Assembly (NCBI GenBank): GCA_033717875.1
Contig: JADDKJ010000039.1
Location: 1-30,699, forward strand
DNA from: SBBG01 sp033717875
GTDB taxonomy: Bacteria; Pseudomonadota; Gammaproteobacteria; Ga0077554; Ga007554
Reading direction: 5' to 3'
Length of the DNA stretch: 30,699 nucleotides
Part shown: positions 1 to 6,352 of the stretch, one piece after another
How the letters are laid out: every line of letters begins with the position of its first letter
Position numbering within the stretch: the stretch's first letter is position 1
Made by a program: the position numbers and the translations under genes
Notes under the pieces: model-generated
Told to the model about the DNA's origin: nothing
The model's input: the letters and a program-made list of their open reading frames with translations, nothing else
Databases searched by the model: none

Positions 1-86
1 GCGTGAGGTAGCCATCGGTAAAGCATGCCAGTTTTACAGCCCGCTTCAAACTGCTGAATACCGCAATCGTCGTAGCTTTCCGTCAT
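1..86 (-). CDS. Partial unknown reading frame at the window edge
   Basis: A minus-strand frame opens with ATG at 86-84 and stays open to the window edge (28 codons, beginning MTESYDDCGIQQF). Its ATG overlaps the TGA that closes the broken receptor frame (an ATGA overlap). I do not recognise the peptide. It starts about 40 bases inside the point (near 127) where the upstream receptor loses family similarity, so it could be the first gene of an inserted mobile element. This is inference from position only, and a chance open frame is possible. Confidence 0.3.
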   Translation of the reverse strand, partial: MTESYDDCGIQQFEAGCKTGMLYRWLPH

Positions 87-733
87 GCTATGCCCCAATT
101 TTTACCCACACGACTTCCTGAAGAGCCATAATGACTGGCGCGGCCGTCGGAGCTGCCCAGAGTCACCGCGCCGCGATAGGTATTCCAACTGCCCGCGGAA
201 AATCGCCCAACCCGCTCATTGACGCGCTTTTTGGTGATGATATTGATGCTGCCGGCGCGGGAATAATTGCCATACAGCGCCGAGAACGGACCCTTGATCA
301 CTTCGATACGCTCGATCTCCTCGGGAATGAGCATGTTGAAATCCGCCATGCCATCGGCATGCGATGTCGTTTCATTCAGAGGCGCGCCATCGAGAAACAC
401 CGCCGCGATATTGCCATGTCCGCCGGTGAATCCCCGCATCACAAATTCATTGGGCACGGCGCCCTGGTTATAATCCACCGGCATGACGCCGGGGATGACA
501 CGCAAGATATCGATACCCTTGATGATGGGCTGCCTTTCCAGTTCCTCACCTTCGACGATGGTCACCGACGCCGGCAAATTGGCCACCGGATTCTTGGCCT
601 CGGTAATGACCACGTTGCCGAGATCCACCGACTTTTTCTTTTTGTCTGCTGGCGCATCCGCCGACCATGCAACAGGCACGATGGCCATAAAAACCGCTTG
701 CGCCTTGAGCGAATCGAGTATCATTTTCCTCAT
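83..733 (-). pseudogene. TonB-dependent outer-membrane receptor, N-terminal part only, prematurely closed
   Basis: The 216 residues begin with a signal peptide ending near AWSADA. A Lys-rich stretch and a TonB-box-like segment (DLGNVVITEAKN) follow. Then comes a typical receptor plug domain (about residues 45-170) with IPGVMP, FVMRGF, VFLDGAPLN, ERIEVIKGPFSALYG and INIITKK. Complete receptors of this family are usually 650-800 residues, so the 22-strand barrel is missing. Similarity runs through SDGRASHY (residue 202) and then stops; a TGA follows 14 residues later. The start at 733 is set by an AGGAGG 13 bases upstream. It follows tonB by 51 bases in the same orientation. With NikR and NikR operators nearby, nickel or a nickel chelate is the likely former substrate (inference). 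The break coincides with GGCTCTTCAG reading leftward from 127, which resembles the end of some insertion sequences. Confidence 0.8.
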
Positions 734-784
734 AAAAAACTTGAGCCTCCTCTTTGGTTTATATTTTTTCCAAACACTTTTCAG

Positions 785-1624
785 CTATTGCAACTCGTAC
801 TGCATGGCGAATCGCAGCGTAACCCGCGCCGCTTTCTTCAGTCGCTCGGGCACGTCCGGCAGCGGCGAGGCCCGGCGAATCGTATCCATCGCGGCCTGCT
901 CCAACAGGGGATGCGACTCGCGCGGCGGCATCACGTCCACCTGCTCGACACGTCCATTTGCATCGATCACAAATTGCAAATGAACGACCCCGCTGATGCC
1001 GCGATCCCTCGCCTGCCTGGGATAATTGCGGAAGCGCTCCAGATGCTCGATGACGGCATTTTTAAATGCCCCCCAACCATCCTCGTCCGGCACGCCTGAA
1101 CGCTGCGGCGCGATCACCAAGGGACCTTCCGGCAATGGCGCGGCGTGTTCCGATGATTTCGCCGTCGATGGCGGCGAGGACCTCGCGCTGACAGGCTGCT
1201 GAGGCTGAGACTCCACAACAGCGGGCGACTCTTCCTTATGCCTGGCGGCCGGTGTTTCCACCCCCGGCTCAACGTGAACCGGCTCTGCCATCCTGGAAAC
1301 AGGAAGGGTCTCCGATGGCGGCTGCACACTTTTCGGCGACGTCTCTGGTGGCACGGGCTGTGGCCTGGATACCTCGACGCTGGTCTTTTCCATCGTTATC
1401 AGCACCGGCTCGGCTATTGCTTGGAGCAGATCGACAACCATCTCCCGCTCTGGCTCCTTCACAACTTTCTCTGTCATCCGCGGCCATTGCAAATAGGCCA
1501 GCACAACCGCGAGATGCAGCATCACAGACAAGCCGAAAGGAAACAGGACCCGGTTCGGTACCCTGGACAGAACGCTACCGAACACTGCCCACGAACTACG
1601 CTCGACATATCCAGCCAGTGCCAC
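785..1624 (-). CDS. tonB: TonB family energy-transducing protein
   Basis: This inner-membrane protein couples the proton-motive force to outer-membrane receptors. It has a short cytoplasmic N-terminus, one membrane segment (VLFPFGLSVMLHLAVVLAYL) and a long Pro/Glu-rich periplasmic spacer. The C-terminal TonB domain contains YPRQARDRGISGVVHLQF, a DANGRV turn and SPLPDVPERL. The frame is open up to a TTG at 1669, but that codon has no ribosome site and lies only 7 bases from a strong hairpin. GTG at 1624, with GGGG five bases upstream, is a better start (279 residues). It lies 51 bases before the truncated receptor, and the two form an operon dedicated to that receptor. The family assignment is firm; the nickel connection comes from the neighbouring NikR system. 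Confidence 0.87.
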   Translation of the reverse strand: MALAGYVERSSWAVFGSVLSRVPNRVLFPFGLSVMLHLAVVLAYLQWPRMTEKVVKEPEREMVVDLLQAIAEPVLITMEKTSVEVSRPQPVPPETSPKSVQPPSETLPVSRMAEPVHVEPGVETPAARHKEESPAVVESQPQQPVSARSSPPSTAKSSEHAAPLPEGPLVIAPQRSGVPDEDGWGAFKNAVIEHLERFRNYPRQARDRGISGVVHLQFVIDANGRVEQVDVMPPRESHPLLEQAAMDTIRRASPLPDVPERLKKAARVTLRFAMQYELQ

Positions 1625-1675
1625 ATTTACCCCAGATATAAACCCAGACAGCTTCAAGGCATGCCCCAAACAAAT

Positions 1676-1732
1676 AAAAAAAGCCGCACAGATCTGGAGA
1701 GGAATCTCTCTTCAGGTCTGTGCGGCTTTTTT
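1676..1732. terminator. Bidirectional intrinsic terminator between the zinc-ribbon gene and tonB
   Basis: GCCGCACAGA (1683-1692) pairs with TCTGTGCGGC (1717-1726), and the interior pairs further through GAGAG/CTCTC. Seven A's precede and six T's follow the stem, so it can terminate in both directions. It lies 58 bases after the zinc-ribbon gene and just upstream of tonB. TonB transcription from the NikR-controlled promoter must therefore read through it, or tonB has its own promoter. Confidence 0.85.
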
Positions 1733-1789
1733 GTCTTGCTACTAAGACTTCTTTACCGTCGATTCACTGTAATCAAAATGAAGCAGGCG

Positions 1790-2062
1790 CTACACGGGAT
1801 TCCTCATGGACGGGGCATAGCATAACGGAACGATCAACCATGCCTTGCACTTCGGGCACTTCGCATAGACAACCCGATCCTTCAAGTCGGTTTTTATGAC
1901 GGCCGCCTTGATCACCGCAAAGGCATTACCCTCGATCACATGAATCTGGTAATGACACGAGGGACAACGACCCTGCGACGAGAGCACCTGAGCACACCCT
2001 TTGAGGTTCTTGGCACGGCTTCCCTCGTTCCCCAAGGCAATCTTGGCGCTATCGCCTAACAT
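1790..2062 (-). CDS. Small zinc-ribbon protein of unknown function
   Basis: This 90-residue protein has two Cys pairs, CPSCH (about 34-38) and CPKCK (about 69-73), separated by a short beta-rich segment. That is the layout of a small treble-clef/zinc-ribbon domain, and the C-terminus is CPKCKAWLIVPL. I recognise the ribbon but not a named family. The ATG at 2062 has GAGGA touching it, which is too close. A downstream GTG (codon 26, after AAAGGG) would give 65 residues with both Cys pairs intact, so the start is uncertain. It is the first gene after the leftward NikR-operator promoter, which predicts nickel-repressed expression. It could be a metal-handling or regulatory protein. Confidence 0.65.
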   Translation of the reverse strand: MLGDSAKIALGNEGSRAKNLKGCAQVLSSQGRCPSCHYQIHVIEGNAFAVIKAAVIKTDLKDRVVYAKCPKCKAWLIVPLCYAPSMRNPV

Positions 2063-2113
2063 TCCTCTGAACTCCCAAGTTCAATTTATCGCTTTATTCT
2101 TCGCCACCCACTT

Positions 2114-2140
2114 GTATGACGAAATATAAAATCTTCATAC
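2114..2140. promoter_or_regulatory. NikR operator 1 (leftward promoter)
   Basis: The sequence GTATGA-N15-TCATAC is an exact inverted repeat. The E. coli NikR operator has the same half-sites (GTATGA and TCATAC) with a 16-base spacer, so this spacer is one base shorter. Like the E. coli site, the interior starts CGAA and is A/T-rich. The site covers the -10 and most of the spacer of the leftward promoter, a position suited to repression. Confidence 0.82.
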
Positions 2141-2151
2141 GACAATGGCAA
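2123..2151 (-). promoter_or_regulatory. Leftward sigma-70 promoter overlapping NikR operator 1
   Basis: Read on the minus strand, TTGCCA (2151-2146) is followed by exactly 17 bases and TATATT (2128-2123). It points to the zinc-ribbon gene and, through the 1676-1732 hairpin, to tonB and the receptor. Binding of NikR at 2114-2140 would block RNA polymerase. Confidence 0.7.
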
Positions 2152-2213
2152 GCATTTTTTATCAATTATCACGACAACCGGCCCCCCGGAAAATCACGGC
2201 ACGAAATAAACGC

Positions 2214-2242
2214 TTGACATTTTCGTATGAAGATTTTATGTT
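2214..2242 (+). promoter_or_regulatory. Rightward sigma-70 promoter overlapping NikR operator 2
   Basis: TTGACA (2214-2219), a 17-base spacer and TATGTT (2237-2242) form a good sigma-70 promoter. It directs transcription into the structured leader, the two MACD frames and nikR. Its geometry is the mirror image of the leftward promoter. Confidence 0.75.
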
Positions 2243-2251
2243 TCTTCATAA
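2225..2251. promoter_or_regulatory. NikR operator 2 (rightward promoter)
   Basis: GTATGA-N15-TCATAA is the second NikR-type inverted repeat, with one mismatch in the last base. It is a near copy of operator 1 in inverted orientation. It fills the space between -35 and -10 of the rightward promoter and would give nickel-dependent autorepression of nikR. Confidence 0.78.
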
Positions 2252-2290
2252 CAAGGGGATGCTTCACCGAGCAAATCCCCCTTGCTACGC

Positions 2291-2333
2291 GGCTATAGCA
2301 TGAAAAATAACAAATTTTTCATGCTATAGCCGC
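2291..2333. repeat. Perfect 18-bp inverted repeat in the NikR-controlled leader
   Basis: CGGCTATAGCATGAAAAA pairs perfectly with its reverse complement around a 7-base loop (TAACAAA). It follows another hairpin built from AAGGGGAT and ATCCCCCTT (2253-2284). A smaller CCTCTT/AAGAGG hairpin (2347-2364) and a CGGAA/TTCCG hairpin (2375-2393) come after it. Together they form about 150 bases of structured leader before the first ribosome site at 2410. There is no T-run, so this is not a classical terminator. Confidence 0.7.
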
Positions 2334-2423
2334 CAGTCTCCCCCACCCTCTTAGGACAAAGAGGCATGCTCCCACGGAAGGGGGCTTTTTCCGCGAAACC
2401 TTGAGTGACAAGGAGGGAAATGC

Positions 2424-2492
2424 GATGGCTTGCGATGAACCCCATACGGTAAAAGAAGTCACCAGACAGACTGTCAATTCCCAAATGGAATA
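2424..2492 (+). CDS. Candidate 22-residue peptide beginning MACDEPH
   Basis: The ATG at 2424 is preceded by AAGGAGG at 2410-2416 with a 7-base gap, one of the strongest ribosome sites in the window. The frame gives 22 residues (MACDEPHTVKEV...QME) and TAG. It lies downstream of the NikR-controlled rightward promoter. The first four residues (MACD) and the ribosome-site region are shared with the next small frame at 2571. The Cys, Asp, Glu and His cluster at the N-terminus could bind a metal, but no function is known. It could be a leader peptide that controls nikR. Confidence 0.4.
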
Positions 2493-2570
2493 GCTTTTGC
2501 CTACACGTTGCATCCCCCCGACCAAACGGGGTTCTGGCCGGACCTTCCACAACCCAAGGAGATGCGTATC

Positions 2571-2825
2571 ATGGCGTGCGATCAAGCGTATTACAGGAAT
2601 TTGCACAAACTCCCCTCCGCCGCGAAAGAAGAGCGCCATAAAAACGGCATGGTGCGTGAAATGGGGTATACTTTGCGTCATGTTTCTGTCATGCCCGTCA
2701 ACGCCAGCCAGGTAATCCCATGGAACGCATCACCATTTCGCTCGAAAACATACTCGCCAAACAGTTCGACGAATTCATCCGCGCGCGTGGTTATTCCAAT
2801 CGATCGGAAGCGATGCGTGACCTGA
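2571..2825 (+). CDS. Candidate small protein beginning MACDQAYY; 3' part overlaps nikR
   Basis: The ATG at 2571 follows AAGGAG (2555-2560). The opening ATGGC(T/G)TGCGAT matches the small frame at 2424, suggesting duplication. The frame encodes 84 residues. Only the first 49 or so lie before nikR; the remainder overlaps nikR in another frame and looks like shadow coding. The functional peptide may therefore be shorter, or this may be a decayed gene. The N-terminal part is charged (KLPSAAKEERHKNGM) and has Cys3 and several His. No family is recognised. Confidence 0.3.
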   Translation: MACDQAYYRNLHKLPSAAKEERHKNGMVREMGYTLRHVSVMPVNASQVIPWNASPFRSKTYSPNSSTNSSARVVIPIDRKRCVT

Positions 2826-3181
2826 TCCGCGAACGGCTAGAAAGTGAGCGTCTCGAAAAATGGGAAGAAGGCCACTGCATCGCGACGCTGAGCTACATCT
2901 ATAATCATCATGAAAGCGAACTGGCGAGCCGCATCACTTCGGCGCAGCACGAGCATCATGACCTGACCTTGTCCAGCATGCACGTCCATCTGGATCACGA
3001 CAACTGCCTGGAGATCGCCATCCTGCGCGGCCCGATCGTGGCGGTGCGCGACTTCGCCAACACCGTCATCGCCGCGCGCGGCGTGCGCCATGGCAAGCTG
3101 CATATGGTGCCGGTGGAGATCCGCGAAGAGAAGCATCCCTCTTCGCCCCATTCGCATACGCATAGCTATCCCATCACCTGA
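2720..3181 (+). CDS. nikR: Nickel-responsive repressor NikR
   Basis: This 153-residue protein is co-linear with E. coli NikR. An N-terminal ribbon-helix-helix DNA-binding domain (residues 1-45, with RITISL and GYSNRSEAMRDLIRERL) is followed by the ACT-like tetramerisation and nickel domain. The high-affinity nickel ligands are all present: His77, His88, His90 and Cys96 (in HHDLTLSSMHVHLDHDNCLE). E. coli uses His76, His87, His89 and Cys95. A His/Ser tail (SSPHSHTHSYP) may bind extra metal. Nickel-loaded NikR normally represses uptake genes. Two matching operators lie 470-600 bases upstream, so it probably controls the zinc-ribbon/tonB/receptor genes and itself. The phosphatase gene follows after 13 bases. 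Confidence 0.96.
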   Translation: MERITISLENILAKQFDEFIRARGYSNRSEAMRDLIRERLESERLEKWEEGHCIATLSYIYNHHESELASRITSAQHEHHDLTLSSMHVHLDHDNCLEIAILRGPIVAVRDFANTVIAARGVRHGKLHMVPVEIREEKHPSSPHSHTHSYPIT

Positions 3182-3194
3182 TTGGCGGCAAGAG

Positions 3195-3833
3195 ATGCGC
3201 TCCAAAGAAGAAAGTACCCGGATTATCTACGTCCGTCACGGCAAGACCGATTTCCCCCTCGACCGCATTTATTGCGACGATGCCGAAGACCCTGTACTCA
3301 ACGACGAAGGCAAACGCCAGGCCGTACACGCGGCGGAACTGTTGCGTGGCGAGAAGATCGACCTGATCATCGCCAGCCCCAGCAACCGCACCTGGATGAC
3401 AGCCGAAGCCATCGCTCAGACTACCGGCGCAGGGCTTGAGGCGAATGCCGAACTCAAGGAAAGGCGCTTCGGGATATGGGAGGGACTATTCTTCCACGAG
3501 ATCGAACGCGACTACCCCGAGCTATATCAGACATGGAAACTAAACCAGAGCGCCTTCAAACCGGAAGGCGGTGAATCGGTTTATGATCTTCTGGCAAGAG
3601 TGAAAGCGGTCATCAGCGAGATTGTCACGCAATATCCGGGAAAGACCATCGTCGTTGCCTCCCACGTCGGCCCCATCCGCGTCTGTTTGACCGACGCCCT
3701 GAAAATGCCGGTGGAAATGTACCGGCAACTGAATATCGATTATGGCTCGCTGACCAGGATGGATTATGGCAGGAGCCAGAACAATCTGATGTATATGAAT
3801 ATCTCAAGCAAAACGATGGGCAAATCGAGGTAA
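3195..3833 (+). CDS. Histidine phosphatase family protein (phosphoglycerate mutase-like)
   Basis: This 212-residue branch-1 histidine phosphatase has the catalytic RHGKT motif near residue 14, an ERRFGIWEG motif, the acid-base region ESVYDLLARV and the second catalytic His in VVASHVGPIR. The start at 3195 places the RHG motif at the expected distance; longer upstream extensions overlap nikR out of frame. It follows nikR by 13 bases and is probably co-transcribed. The substrate is not evident: CobC-type alpha-ribazole phosphatase and small sugar-phosphate phosphatases have the same architecture. The link to NikR might mean a role in nickel or cobalt cofactor metabolism, but this is a guess. 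Confidence 0.85.
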   Translation: MRSKEESTRIIYVRHGKTDFPLDRIYCDDAEDPVLNDEGKRQAVHAAELLRGEKIDLIIASPSNRTWMTAEAIAQTTGAGLEANAELKERRFGIWEGLFFHEIERDYPELYQTWKLNQSAFKPEGGESVYDLLARVKAVISEIVTQYPGKTIVVASHVGPIRVCLTDALKMPVEMYRQLNIDYGSLTRMDYGRSQNNLMYMNISSKTMGKSR

Positions 3834-3838
3834 TCCAA

Positions 3839-3989
3839 GGAAGCGCTGAATAATTTCATCCTGGAATTCTCAGCGCACGGAAAGCAAAAAATGTGATTTT
3901 TGCTTTCCTTCATTTTCAATGGCTAGTCGCCATCGAAAATGGCGGCACTTCCATGTGCCGCGCGGAAGCGCCAATAAATCAGCGCTTCC
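3839..3989. mobile_element. Five-hairpin repeat element, copy A
   Basis: This 151-bp element fills the convergent gap between the phosphatase and murU. Five stem-loops follow one another. First is a GCGCTGAATAAT / GGAATTCTCAGCGC hairpin, then GGAAAGCAAAAA / TTTTTGCTTTCC. Next come ATTTTC / GAAAAT and GGCAC / GTGCC hairpins, and finally GGAAGCGC / GCGCTTCC. The flanks are CCAA and CTAA (3 of 4 identical). The murU stop codon starts at the first base outside the element. The hairpins probably also serve as terminators for both converging genes. Confidence 0.75.
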
Positions 3990-4658
3990 CTAATTTCGCA
4001 AAGCCTCGTCCAGCTCCCGCAAACGCTGCGGCGTGCCGACATCCACCCATCCACCGGCGTAATGTTCGCCCGTCACCTGGCAGACTTCCATCGCCTTGCG
4101 CAACAATGGCGCCAGCGGGAATTTGCCCGGGACACAGCCTGCGAATAGTTCGAGACGATAGACGCCTATGCCGCTGAAGGTCAACGCCTCGTCACCTTCT
4201 CCTGGCATTGTCACCTTCCCCACCCGTAGCGCGAAATCCCCTTTCGGGTGATGCGGCGGATTGTCCACCAGCACTAGATACGCCAGCCCCTCGGGCTCCC
4301 TGGGCAATCGCTGAAAAGGATAATCGGTCCAGATATCACCGTTCACGACCATGAAAGGCCCATCGCCCAGCAACGGCAATGCCTTGAAGATGCCTCCGGC
4401 GGTCTCCAGCCCCGTTTCACCTTCCGGCGAATAGAGAATGCGCGCGCCGTAGCGGCTGCCGTCGCCCAACGTAGCCTCGATTTGCGCGCCCAGGTGCGCA
4501 TGATTGATGACAATCTCGGTGACACCGACGCCAACCAGGGCGGCAATATGGTATTCGATGAGACAGCGGCCACCTGCTGTCAGCAAGGGCTTGGGAGTGT
4601 GATCGGTCAGCGGGCGCATGCGCTCACCGCGCCCGGCGGCAAGGATCATCGCTTTCAT
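3990..4658 (-). CDS. murU: Nucleotidyltransferase, probable N-acetylmuramate-1-phosphate uridylyltransferase MurU
   Basis: This 222-residue NTP-transferase begins MKAMILAAGRGERMRPLTDH TPKPLL, the G-x-G-x-R nucleotide-binding signature of sugar-1-phosphate nucleotidyltransferases. VVNGDIWTDYP carries the metal-binding Asp, and a C-terminal GGWVDVGTP motif follows. Length and motifs fit the short MurU type, which makes UDP-MurNAc in peptidoglycan recycling with the kinase AmgK. AmgK is not in the window. The ATG at 4658 overlaps the gpsA stop (ATGA), indicating translational coupling. A mannose-1-phosphate or glucose-1-phosphate enzyme is the alternative. The stop codon lies directly next to repeat copy A. 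Confidence 0.85.
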   Translation of the reverse strand: MKAMILAAGRGERMRPLTDHTPKPLLTAGGRCLIEYHIAALVGVGVTEIVINHAHLGAQIEATLGDGSRYGARILYSPEGETGLETAGGIFKALPLLGDGPFMVVNGDIWTDYPFQRLPREPEGLAYLVLVDNPPHHPKGDFALRVGKVTMPGEGDEALTFSGIGVYRLELFAGCVPGKFPLAPLLRKAMEVCQVTGEHYAGGWVDVGTPQRLRELDEALRN

Positions 4659-5653
4659 AGCTCGGGTTTCTGTTCTCGGTTGAGCAGCGCGGTAACGGCG
4701 TCTCGCGGCAGACAGCCGGCATGCAGCACCTGATAAACCTGTTCGGTGATGGGCATCTCGATATGCAGGCGCTGCGCCAGACGCCACACCTCGCGCGCCG
4801 TTTGCACACCTTCAACCGCCTGGCCGATGGCGGCCAGTGCGGCGGGCAGCGCCTGGCCTTGCCCCAAGGCCAGGCCCAGGCGGCGATTGCGTGATTGGTT
4901 GTCGGTGCAGGTCAGCACCAGGTCACCGAGGCCCGACAGGCCCATGAAGGTCTCGCGCTTGCCGCCCAGCGCCTCGCCCAGGCGCATCATCTCGGCCAGT
5001 CCGCGCGTCACCAGCGCCGCGCGGGTGTTGGCGCCGAAGCCGAGACCGTCGGCGATGCCCGCGGCGATGGCGAGCACATTTTTGATCGCTCCGCCGACCT
5101 CGACCCCCGCGACATCGCTGGAAGTATAGGCGCGGAAGGCGCCGCCATGCAGCCGGGATGCGATGTGCGCCGCGAACTGCGGCGAACTGGAAGCCACCGT
5201 CACCGCGGTCGGCAAACCGGCGGCTACCTCGCGGGCGAAGGTAGGGCCGGAGATCACCGCAGCGGGCATGGTTCCGCCCAGCACGTCGGCCGCCACCTGG
5301 TGCAACAGCCGCCCGCTACCCGGCTCGAACCCCTTAGTCGCCCAGGCCAGACGCGTATCCGGGCCGGCACGCGGCGCCATCAGCTCCAGCGTGGAGCGAA
5401 AACCCTCGCTGGGCACCGCCACCAGCACATCCTGCACCTCACTCAAGGCGCGCGCCATATCTCCAGTGGGATGGAGGGTGTCGGGGAAAACGGCATCGGG
5501 GAGAAAGCGGGCGTTGCGACGCAGCGCCAGCAGCTCTGCGACATGCTGCGTATCGCGCCCCCACAGCCAGACGGTCTGGCCGTTGCGGGCAAGGTGGATG
5601 GCGAGGGCCGTCCCCCAGGAGCCGGCACCGAGCACGGCGATGACAGAACTCAT
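4655..5653 (-). CDS. gpsA: Glycerol-3-phosphate dehydrogenase [NAD(P)+]
   Basis: This 332-residue cytoplasmic enzyme reduces dihydroxyacetone phosphate to sn-glycerol 3-phosphate for phospholipid synthesis. The N-terminal Rossmann fold has the GAGSWGTALA loop at residues 9-18. WATKGFEPGSG, VISGPTFAREVA, the catalytic-lysine region VGGAIKNVLAIAAGIADGL and GLSGLGDLVLTCT are all typical, and the length is normal. A GAGGTGA ribosome site precedes the ATG at 5653. The secB stop lies 24 bases upstream and the murU start overlaps its stop, so secB-gpsA-murU form one operon. The secB-gpsA order is conserved in gammaproteobacteria. Confidence 0.97.
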   Translation of the reverse strand: MSSVIAVLGAGSWGTALAIHLARNGQTVWLWGRDTQHVAELLALRRNARFLPDAVFPDTLHPTGDMARALSEVQDVLVAVPSEGFRSTLELMAPRAGPDTRLAWATKGFEPGSGRLLHQVAADVLGGTMPAAVISGPTFAREVAAGLPTAVTVASSSPQFAAHIASRLHGGAFRAYTSSDVAGVEVGGAIKNVLAIAAGIADGLGFGANTRAALVTRGLAEMMRLGEALGGKRETFMGLSGLGDLVLTCTDNQSRNRRLGLALGQGQALPAALAAIGQAVEGVQTAREVWRLAQRLHIEMPITEQVYQVLHAGCLPRDAVTALLNREQKPEL

Positions 5654-5677
5654 CCGGTCACCTCAAGCCAGCCCGCT

Positions 5678-6154
5678 TTAGTGGGCTACCTGCGACGGCT
5701 GTGCTGTTTGACGTTGCTGCTGCACATGCTGCGCATAAAGGGCGTCGAAATTGACCGGCGCCAACAGCATTTGCGGGAACCCCCCCTTGGTGACGAGATC
5801 GGAAACGGCCTCGCGCGCATAAGGAAAGAGGATGTTCGGGCAATAGCTGCCGACGACGGCCGCCAGATCGTCCCCGCCAAAACCGTTGATATTGAAAATG
5901 CCCGCCTGCTGCACCTCGATCAGATAGGCCACCTTGTCGCCCAACTTCGCGGTCACCGTAAGGGACAGCACGACTTCATGCACTCCTTCGCTCAGCGTCG
6001 AGGCATTGTTGCCGATCTGCAAATTCACTTCCGGCTCCCACTTTTCGAGAAAGATGTGTGGGGAGTTGGGAGTCTCGAAGGAGACATCCTTGATGTAGAT
6101 CTTCTGGATGGCGAATTGCCCTTGGCCGGGTTGCTGTTCTAAGCTGTCTGACAT
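5678..6154 (-). CDS. secB: Protein-export chaperone SecB
   Basis: This 158-residue acidic cytosolic chaperone keeps precursor proteins unfolded and hands them to SecA. Diagnostic segments are FAIQKIYIKDVSFETPNSP, WEPEVNLQI, EVVLSLTVTAKLGDKVAYLIEVQQAGIF and the CPNILFPYAREAVSDLVTKGGFPQMLLAPVNFDALY region, interrupted here only for length. AAGGAA lies 8 bases before the ATG. In E. coli grxC sits between yibN and secB; here a long palindrome occupies that interval. Confidence 0.97.
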   Translation of the reverse strand: MSDSLEQQPGQGQFAIQKIYIKDVSFETPNSPHIFLEKWEPEVNLQIGNNASTLSEGVHEVVLSLTVTAKLGDKVAYLIEVQQAGIFNINGFGGDDLAAVVGSYCPNILFPYAREAVSDLVTKGGFPQMLLAPVNFDALYAQHVQQQRQTAQPSQVAH

Positions 6155-6195
6155 GGATGTATTCCTTGTTGGATGGAGTTTTCGGATGATCTGTT

Positions 6196-6342
6196 AATTC
6201 TACTGTGTCACAAAGCGCTGAAGGGCGCATTGCGGCGTTAAAATCGGGCTCAAAATGCTCATTTACTATCTGTAAACTCCGCTTTTTCGCCCGATTTTGC
6301 CTTGCACTGCATCCCTTGATCGCTTTGTGCCACAGCAGAATT
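6196..6342. repeat. Long imperfect palindrome (147 bp) between secB and the rhodanese gene
   Basis: The outer arms of 22 bases (6196-6217 and 6321-6342) match at 20 positions and contain CACAAAGCG / CGCTTTGTG. Inner arms AAAATCGGGC and GCCCGATTTT match perfectly, and a third inner pair is TTAC / GTAA. It lies in the 198-bp gap between secB and the rhodanese gene, where related genomes carry grxC. Nothing in it codes for protein. It looks like a repetitive intergenic palindrome and may act as a terminator or a processing site. Confidence 0.7.
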
Positions 6343-6352
6343 ACCGCCAGGA

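Noticed and set aside
83..85. TGA in the receptor as a selenocysteine codon
   Set aside because: TonB-dependent receptors do not use selenocysteine, no SECIS-like hairpin was seen, and similarity to the family ends before the TGA.
2253..2400. Ni/Co or manganese riboswitch in the nikR leader
   Set aside because: The conserved sequence blocks of these classes were not seen; only generic hairpins are present. An Infernal search would decide.
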